The notes below the pieces were generated by a model that saw nothing but the letters and a program-made list of their open reading frames with translations, did not search any database and was not told the DNA's origin. From contig BBXU01000378.1 of NCBI GenBank assembly GCA_001598975.1, positions 1 to 15,232 on the forward strand: 15,232 nt of DNA. The letters are read 5' to 3'. Position numbers and translations under genes: made by a program. Positions within the stretch are counted from its first letter, which is position 1, and every line of letters starts with the position of its first letter. Of the stretch, positions 8,839-15,232 are shown one piece after another. The stretch is from Parachlorella kessleri (Eukaryota > Chlorophyta > Trebouxiophyceae > Chlorellales > Chlorellaceae).

Positions 8839-10299
8839 AGGTGGCGGGAGAACGGCTACAGGGGTATGTGGCTCAAGGTGCCGCAGAGTAAGGCGCACTT
8901 TTTGGGGGGCACGCCTTTGTTACCGGCTCTGAGTTCCACCATGCTGACAAGGTGACTGCAGCTTAGCAAGTGCCTGCTGTCAAATGCATTAGGCTGAGAC
9001 TGGGACCTGCCGTTGCACGCCCGCGCTTGGCCTTTGCAGTTTGTCGTGGGTGCCCTGGTGAAAAGTGAGCGCCGGGAGGCGCTAGCGGGTCAAGAGAAGC
9101 TGGGGCCACTGAGGAGCAAGAATGTGTTGGAGACGCCACAGGCCTGGTGTAGGTATGATGAGAGGAACTCCTGTGGCTGTGTGCTGCTGGTGTTCCCGCT
9201 GGTTGTGGAGATAGTTTCATTGTGGGTGCAGGTTTGAGTGCGTGCTGGCCATGAGGCAGGCTTGCGGCTGTGCATCTGGCAATCCGGGCTTCTCAATGGT
9301 GGCCGCCCTCTGGCCGCAGTCAGGGAAGCAGGTCAGTCCGCCTCAATACCTGGGCCATTCCCGGCATGGCAGCAGCAGCAAAAGGTGTGGCAGCACGGCA
9401 GCCTCAGGGTGTGTAGTAGCCAGGTTACCAGAGGAACTGTAAATCTGGTGCAGTGCCTTGCTTACTTGGCATCCCAGCAGCACGCTAGGGAGAGGCTGCA
9501 TTTGGGCCTGCTGTGCAGTGACTACCGTGCGCAACATGTGCAGGAGCTCACAGCTAGGAGGATGAATTGGTGGGAGCCGAGTGGGTGTCATGAGATAAAC
9601 ATGTGGATGTGCCCTTCGTGCGATACAGGTAAGCCTGCAATGCTTCCTTTCAGCCTGCATCCCATGGCAGCTCGCTCGTTCTGCCCCCTGGAGGCCGTTC
9701 TGCATGGCTGTCTGCCAAAATGTTCAGTCAAAATGGGAGAGGTGCGATGCCCAAGCGTCACATTGTCAGGTAAGGTTTGCAGCCAGTGAGGTGGAGCAGA
9801 GCACGCAGCTTGTGGAATGCGCTGGATGCATCCAGCCTGCTTGGACATTATCACACGGTCTTCCTCCTGTCACTCCAGCAGGCTCCAACGGCACAAGAAT
9901 GCGGAGAAGTGCCTGGCCAATGCAAGGGGCACATCCCCAGGTACGGAGGGTGCATATGGGTACAGGCCAACTTTTAAGGTGGCTGCTAGAGGGACAAGGA
10001 GGCCATATGGCACGCATGGTGCGGTGGCGGTGTGACCGCCCCACTGCAGTATAATGCATGGCAGCGGGTTTGCAGTCCTTCAGCAAGTCTTGGCCTGCTA
10101 GCCTTGCCAGGCCTAGCGTCACGGCCAGCTCTCTCGCCACCAGGTCTACTTGCCTTGGCTACACTTGCCTGGGCCCCACCTCCCCACATGACCTCGTCGG
10201 CTCTCCCTTGCCTGCGCAGGACTGGTGGGGCCCAAGCTTGCCACCGGCGTCAGTGAACAGCAGGACCTGCTTCTCTTTCAGAAGCACCCAGCGACGTAA
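8839..10299 (+). pseudogene. Decayed Nudix hydrolase (NUDT6-like) lacking the Nudix box
   Basis: Exon-like pieces in order are 8839-8951 (RWRENGYRGMWLKVPQSKAH, then FHHADK), 9040-9152 (FVVGALVKSERRE, GQEKLGPLRS), 9232-9331 (FECVLAMRQA, VAALWPQSGKQ), about 9544-9576 (ELTARRMNWWE), 9882-9940 (HKNAEKCLANARG) and 10220-10299 (LVGPKLATG, DLLLFQKHP, TAA). They follow the plant and algal Nudix layout: WxKLP, FHHAE, VxVGAxV, QEKxGPLRGTGVW, FExVLAxRQxHG, and a C-terminal CLAxARG. The catalytic GxxxxxExxxxREVxEETG block should fall between pieces two and three, but only a 79-base intron-sized gap is there. The first piece also needs a one-base shift near a T5G6 run. Phases of neighbouring pieces still fit (AG|G and G|GA), so it was once a gene. 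The assignment is from motif memory. Confidence 0.6.
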
Positions 10300-10568
10300 T
10301 GCAACAGGTGATCTGCGAAACGGTCTGTCGGATGAGATAACCTGGGCTTACATGATTCCTGGGATGCGGGGTGACAAGGTATTTTCCACGTTGAGAACCA
10401 ACTTGCTGTGCAGTGGTAGGCTTTATGCCTGGCTGGGGTGGTTGGACAAGCAACCCCTAAAGGTGCTGCAAAAACAGCGGGCTGTGATCATGTTCCCCTT
10501 GCCTGGCACATGCAGTGTGGCACAGCTGTCCCCTGGCCTTTGCATTTGCATCTCATGCTACATGCCAG
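10300..10568. other. Unassigned stretch between the Nudix relic and the next exon
   Basis: An open frame runs through 10300-10376 (containing DEITWAYMIPGM) up to a donor-like CAAG|GTATTT. Its phase does not join the exon at 10569, and I could not place it in a gene. Confidence 0.3.
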
Positions 10569-11022
10569 GTTCTTGGACAACAAGGGCAACAAAGCCTTGG
10601 CTGAGAAAAGGTACCAAAAGGCTACACAGCGTGACACAGGACATGCCTGAGCCTGCGGCCGGACCTGGCGGTGCTTTATGGGTGGGGTGGGGGTTGCTAT
10701 GGCTCCAGCTGCCCCAGCCTTTGTTCTCGGGTGAGTGCATCATGCCCGCTCTTGCTCTGTAACCGGCCGTATATTTGCCTGCCATGATGCTTTGCCAAAC
10801 CCAGACACTACTGGACAGCAACTGCCCTCAACTTACTGCCTTGCCGCTTGTCAACCATTGTGCAGGCCTGACGGGGGGCAAGCTTGCCGCCAGCTATATG
10901 CAGATGTGCTTCGTGGGGAGGCCGCCTTCGCCAGCAGCCAGCGGGACAAGAGCAACATGCAAGCCATGGCCAGGCTGTCAGGCAGGAGCTCCTCGAGGCA
11001 CCAGCCTCGCAGGCCTAGGTAA
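10569..11022 (+). CDS. 3' part of an unrecognised gene (two exons)
   Basis: Exon 10569-10610 (acceptor GCCAG, donor AAAAG|GTACC) reads FLDNKGNKALAEKR and joins in phase to 10866-11022 (acceptor TGCAG), giving ACRQLYADVLRGEAAFASSQ and then a basic tail ending RRPR and TAA at 11020-11022. KGNKALAEKRYQKA recalls the start of a tetratricopeptide repeat, and the following LYADVL would fit the helix after it, but this is weak. The upstream exons were not found. The end is ambiguous because the stop overlaps a perfect donor (CTAG|GTAAGG), also kept in the broken copy at 302-395. This may be a live gene end or another relic. Confidence 0.35.
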
Positions 11023-11327
11023 GGAAGGGGCTAGACGACTTTGCTGTCTTGTAGAGGCACTCCTGCACGGGCAAGCAGATCCTGCCAGACTCTGGGAACA
11101 GGGCTAGCTCCTTTGGGCCTGGGTGCACGACCTGCCCCTACAATACGATGGGGAAACGGGCTGCAAGCCAGAATGTCTTTAGCTGAAGCGAGGAAGCTCC
11201 CTTTAGCAAACCCTAAAAAGGACCCTACCGCGTGCCACTGGCAGGTGCGGAAGGTGAACTTGCTGGGAAAATGCCATGCATGCACACGCTTGGCTCGTCG
11301 GACGTCGTCGACCTTTCAGCTGGTCGT

Positions 11328-11332
11328 TGTAA
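11328..11332 (+). terminator. TGTAA, candidate poly(A) signal
   Basis: This TGTAA lies about 305 bases after the stop at 11022, a plausible distance for the gene upstream of B. Another TGTAA is at 10758-10762, before the last exon. The motif is short and can occur by chance. Confidence 0.3.
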
Positions 11333-11510
11333 TTTACACCTTTGCAAAGCACGCACTGGAAGGGCATTACGAAATCAAACCCGAACCTGGCGTGGGACGG
11401 TATGATGGGTGATAAGAGCGCATCCCTGAAGCTTCCACAAGCGTGAGCACTATACCGTGCTATACCGGTACCCCGCACCTCAGTACCATTCCATACCTCC
11501 ACCGCGAAGC

Positions 11511-11517
11511 CATAAAT
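11511..11517 (+). promoter_or_regulatory. Candidate TATA-like element of gene B
   Basis: CATAAAT follows the same conserved block (CATACCTCCAC, GAAGC) as the CATATAT of gene A. The support is conserved position only. Confidence 0.25.
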
Positions 11518-11794
11518 GGGGCTTTTCAGTTGCCACCCACATCAGTTCCTGGGAGCCTGTCCCCCTCGGCCCCCGAGGTGATCTCATTGCGCCTGTCAAG
11601 CCGGTCAAGCCAAGTCGCAAGTTGGCGAGCCGTGTTGGTGACCGAGAAACTTGCTCCCCAAACAGGCAGGTGCGCACTCTCGTTGCCTTTAACGGCGCGA
11701 GGCTACGTCCTTTCATGAGCAGCTTTGTAACGGCGGTTTGCCCTCATCTTTGCGTGTGTACGAGCTCCAGCCACGATCCAGTTGCGGCACTGCG

Positions 11795-12327
11795 ATGCGT
11801 CCGTCCCCAAGTGAGTCCCACTACTGTGCGCACAGTGCTAACTTTGCACTTATATCTCTCCCTTGCTCCGCGCAGGGTATTTGTCTGTTTCTTCCGCCGC
11901 TGACAACGGTAGAGTGTGGGCAGCTTCAGGTGAACAATGGGCCGTGATGGTCTTGTTGACAGGGTAACGAGCCAAAGGTAGCGTTGTTGTTGTGCTGGAG
12001 GTTGTAGTCAGTCCGATAAACGCGCACGTTTATGGGGAAGGGGTTGTTGGGTTTAGTGCACAAACTTCTGCAAGTGTTATGCACAACCATCGGCAGGGTC
12101 CAGCTGTAACGGCCCTCGGGTTGTGGTTTCCTCTAAATGAGTTATGCTTTTTGGCTGAACAGATAAGGCTGCAAGAGAAGCGTGGGAGGTTGGTGACCAC
12201 TGGGTCCTGCCGTGGTCAATATAGGTCTGCTCTGCCACTAAGTTCCTGCTTGCTGTGTCCCACAACATAGTCAACAACAAACAGCTGGCAAAGGTAACAG
12301 TGCTTCTTTATGTTCCTGCAAGAATGA
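11795..12327 (+). other. Upstream ORF in the leader of gene B (spliced, 24 codons)
   Basis: With the leader spliced as 11795-11810, 11876-11929 and 12323 onward, an ATG at 11795 opens a frame of 24 codons (begins MRPSPRYLSV, ends RVWAASE). It stops at TGA 12325-12327, overlapping the main ATG at 12324 as ATGA. Copy A keeps the 54-base exon and the ATGA overlap but lost the aligned ATG by a one-base deletion. The splicing is predicted, not observed. Confidence 0.35.
11876..11929 (+). other. Conserved 54-base leader exon of gene B
   Basis: This is the equivalent of 1296-1349, with acceptor CGCAG and donor TTCAG|GTGAAC. The shared core is GCTGACAACG followed by GTGTGGGCAGC-type sequence. It is predicted to be joined to 12323, one base before the start codon, through an intron of 393 bases whose acceptor is GCAAG. 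Confidence 0.5.
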
Positions 12328-15232
12328 TGTGTTCCAAGGCACTGGTGGCACTGCTTTCCCTGGCTTGTCTGCTGCCGACAAGCAAGGCTGCTGACTCAGG
12401 TAAGCTAGGCACCTGACAGTGCTGTGCTTGACTAGTCTGCCTGCTTGTACAGCAACCAGCACTCGCGTCTGCCTGCTGCTGTGCCGTGACACCTAATGGT
12501 TACAGCAGGTTGAGGGCAGAATGCTGCGAACGGGGCTGGACTGCTTAATGCCTGCCAGCCACATGCTGCATGCCCTGCAATCCCCACTTGCTGCTGAAAA
12601 CGTTGCATTGGAGGGACACACTAACGCCAGCCTCCATAGCCCTGCCTTCCTGCAGGTCTGGCTGAGTCTGACTTGGCCGTCTCTGATGCCAGGCGCAGCC
12701 TGCTTGCCAACCCCAACAACCCCACCTTCCAGACCTGCCCAGCCTCACCCTGCACCTGTTATGGGGACACCTGGAGCTGCATTGTGGGTGGTGCGGTATC
12801 ATTCGTCATTGACAAGAACACGCCTGCAAACCAGCACTGCACGAATGGCCACTTCGAACGCAACCTGGTTGGAGAGGACTGCCGCTGCGTCAGCACGACG
12901 CTGGAGTGTGTGAGGACCCCAGAGGATCACCAACTTCCTGGTGAATCAACACCTGACGTGGGACAAGTCCGCAATGGTCGGCTGACACTACAAAGCGGTC
13001 ACTGCGTCCAAGAAGGCTACCTTGCTGCCACCGGTTGCGGAAACACAGGGGGAGGTAAGCTGGGAGGGTTGGGTGGGCTGCTGGCTGCCCTGCCCTGGGC
13101 ATCATGCGCCGTCGAACTGGACCCCAGGCGGTCTTGTTGTGTCTTGCTCCATCTAGGCCCGTGCAGCCCGCAGGCAACAACCCAGACATGTCTCCACTAT
13201 GTAGTTGTGTTGCGGACTGAGTAGTTGAACCCCTCCCACTTTGCCTCACCCGGCCAGCCTTAACCTGCAATACCATGTGCTACTCGGCCAGTTTTGACGT
13301 CTTGCTTATTGCATATGTCAGCGCTGCCTGGAGGCTGTCTTCTGTGCTGCAGGCAATGACCCCATCATCACCGGCTTTGATGAGCGCAAGTGAGCACCAT
13401 CTGGGCTTGTCTGCTCCTTAGTGCAGCAGGTCAATCTTTGAGTGCCGTCTCCCTGCCTTGAAGGGCCTGCGCCTGGGGCTGCTCTGACTCTGGGGTGGTC
13501 GCTTCAGCAGCAGCAGTCCCTGCAGTTCTTGAGGCCCTAAGGCATCAGAATCTCAGGTGCCATGAGTATAGTCTGCGATAGCGTGGCGGCTGTGCAGGTT
13601 CCACTTCAATGATGTGGGCAATTTCACCCTCCTCTCCGACGCCGAGGGTTACCTGGTGGGTGCACCTTGCCATTGCAACCCTCAAACGTGCTGCTTTGCT
13701 ACCCAAGTAGCATTTGGGCAGTGGCGCCTCACAAGTCCTCTCTGCTCACCTTGCTGTGCCAATGCCCGTCTGTGAGTTGCCTGCTTTCCTGCTACTGTCA
13801 GAAAACTTGGTTGACCCAGCAGTACGTTGTCCTGCTGGCAACTGGGCTGGGCTGGGCTCTGACTTTCCGCTCGAGTCCGCCGTTTTGTGGTTCCTCAGGT
13901 GTATGTGTATCTGCCTGCCAGTCTAACTCACTAAGTGAGATTCTTCCAACCGCCTGCTGCAGCTGGAGGCCACCTTTGTGGGCGTGGGTCCAATCATAAG
14001 CGTGCCCAAGGAGACCAGCTGGACCAGCCAAGTGCGCATCTACAATCCCAAGGGTAGGCGGGCGGGCTCAGTTGTCCTGGTCAATGCTTAGCTGTCAGTA
14101 CTGTGGTTCAGAGAAGTCACGTTTATGGCTCTCCTGCTGTGTTGCAGTGGTAGGTTGGGCTTCCGCCTGTCTGGGATAAGGTTATGGTCTAGTTGTAGCG
14201 CTGCTCACAACGCTGCCCACAACCCGAAGGTCACAGCTTCCCTGCTTCCCTCAGCATTGCAACGAGTGGCTGCCTTGCGCACTGGCCTGCAGGCGACAAG
14301 ATCACCTGCCACCTGCCACACATCCTTCCCAACACCTCCAGGATGGAAGGCAAGTGCAAGGTCGTGCAAGGCATGCTGCATCGTACCTTCAAGCAAGGGC
14401 TGTGGCTGTGTGTGGCATGTTACTAAGGCTTCGCTCATGGTTTGCCGAGCAGGTCAAGTACATATTTCTGTGCTATGTTAGTTGGTTGCTGATCCTCATG
14501 AGGCAGTGTGCATGGGATGACTGCGAGTAAAGGCGTACTGCCAGCACTTTTACGAGGCACAGCCTGTCGCCTGCAAGGACAGTCCAGGCCACAGTACAAG
14601 CCTGTCTGGTACCATGCTTTATATGATATATCCTTGCGCTGCCGTGGTGGCGCCACCAACTTGAGCTTCTCTAGCTGCAGTGAGTGCCCAGGCTGCTGGC
14701 TCTTCCAAGGGAACTCTCATGACGCCATTCCACCGTACCAGCGTTCAGTTTGAGGACATGTCGGCCACAGCTGGTAAGGCTGCTTTCAGGGCGCTCCAGG
14801 AGCAGAGTTTTGTCATGTGACTGTTTGTTTGATTCGGCTTGAACAGAAGCAGGGGTTGTTGGTTTGCTGAGTTGGCAAATGTGGCGCTCCACAGTGCCCC
14901 ACATGACCTTGTTGCGCGAGATCTTCAAGGTCAATGTGCTGACAGGTTTCAGTTTAAGAATTGTTGACCCTGCTGTTTCTGCCATTCTCCTTTTATCTGT
15001 TTCTTTCAGAGCAGGGCAACATCGCCCCCGATGTCAAACCCCCAATTCACCTGCCCTCCTGCCATGCAGTGCTGTCCGAGGGCCCCAACCCGGTGGTCAT
15101 TGGCTGCCACGTGGCGCTTCCCAAGCTGGAGGTGACGGTGTACCAGGTGTCGGGCTGGGAGCAGGCCAGCCAGTTTGAGTCGGAGAAGTGGGCGGCACCA
15201 TACACCTGGTGAGCGCCGCGTCGCCCTGCCCC
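12324..15232 (+). CDS. Secreted root-cap / VWD-like protein, copy B (partial, 8 exons seen)
   Basis: Exons: 12324-12399, 12656-13054, 13353-13389, 13598-13655, 13963-14053, 14293-14349, 14681-14773, 15070-15208; the window ends 24 bases into intron 8. The visible part encodes 316 residues plus two bases. Exon 1 is a signal peptide (ALVALLSLACLLP, likely cut near SKA|AD), and a second ATG follows the first directly. Exon 2 (residues 27-158) carries ten cysteines like copy A but is otherwise very different. Exons 3-8 are nearly the same as in A: exon 4 has an identical protein, and exon 8 has one difference in 47 residues. The NFT and NTS sequons are kept. Exon 6 ends in a GC donor. Exons 9 and 10, holding the GATYP region, should lie beyond the edge. 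The protein is probably extracellular; its function is unknown. Confidence 0.8.
12656..13054 (+). other. Exon 2 of gene B: diverged ten-cysteine module
   Basis: This exon encodes about 133 residues. Its cysteines are arranged C-x4-C-x-C-x6-C, then C-x13-C-x-C-x6-C, then C-x10-C. Shared with copy A are the RRSLL start, the CxC-Y-x-TW core of the first group, CVxTP after the eighth cysteine, and the final TGGG. Most loop residues differ. Confidence 0.7.
14350..14680 (+). other. Non-canonical GC-AG intron 6 of gene B
   Basis: At the point where gene A has GAAG|GTGAAT, gene B has GAAG|GCAAGT. Using this GC donor keeps the same exon length (57 bases) and phase as in A, and the rest of the donor matches the strong consensus usual for GC-AG introns. 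The next GT (AAG|GTCGTG at 14361) would break the phase. Confidence 0.7.

Larger units (their letters stand above)
11023..11875 (+). promoter_or_regulatory. Upstream region of gene B
   Basis: This region holds the sequence matching 396-1295. A possible first leader exon ends at 11810 with a good donor (CCAA|GTGAGT), followed by an intron of 65 bases to the acceptor CGCAG at 11875. In copy A the equivalent donor position reads CTACCGTTCAG, so the splice site is not conserved. No long protein-coding exon is supported. Confidence 0.45.
10740..15232 (+). repeat. Tandem duplication unit, copy 2 (runs off the window)
   Basis: Second copy of the unit starting near 160, in the same order: 3' exon, upstream block, 54-base leader exon, signal-peptide exon and the cysteine-rich gene. 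It is cut by the right edge inside intron 8 of gene B. Confidence 0.75.

Noticed and set aside
10058..10762. Plus-strand ORF of 234 codons
   Set aside because: It runs across the Nudix relic's last exon, introns and the 10569 exon in another frame. The true-looking motifs are in the other frames.

Overview
The window looks like nuclear DNA of a green alga, probably of the Chlamydomonadales (volvocine or Haematococcus type). The genes are cut into many short exons by GT-AG introns of about 200-450 bases with CTGCAG-like acceptors. The DNA is moderately GC-rich, mono- and dinucleotide runs are present, and TGTAA (the usual poly(A) signal in these algae) lies downstream of the coding ends. The species cannot be fixed from the sequence. 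No CRISPR array, rRNA, tRNA or intact transposon was recognised, and nothing suggests bacterial DNA.

The main content is a pair of tandem paralogous genes on the + strand: copy A (1736-5689, ten exons, 421 residues, complete) and copy B (12324 to beyond the right edge, eight of a probable ten exons seen). Each encodes a secreted protein with a signal peptide in exon 1, a ten-cysteine module in exon 2, and then a region resembling the plant root-cap / von Willebrand D-like family. The intron positions and phases match one for one. The exon 2 modules have diverged strongly while later exons are almost identical.

The pair belongs to a larger tandem repeat with a spacing of about 10.3-10.6 kb. 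The homology starts well upstream of the coding regions (about 160 and 10740). It includes a promoter-like block, a conserved 54-base leader exon, and an older relic exon (302-395 matching 10866-11022). In copy B the leader can encode a 24-codon upstream ORF whose stop overlaps the main start codon (ATGA).

Region by region: 1-301, low-complexity C and G runs and no gene; 302-395, broken relic exon; 396-1734, duplicated upstream region, leader exon and leader intron (with hairpins in copy A only); 1736-5689, gene A; 5690-6628, probable long 3' UTR with a CA-rich tract; 6629-8838, no recognisable gene, only weak reading frames; 8839-10299, exons of a decayed Nudix hydrolase that lacks the Nudix box; 10300-11022, the 3' part of an unrecognised gene; 11023-12322, duplicated upstream region and leader of B; 12324-15232, gene B, cut by the window edge.
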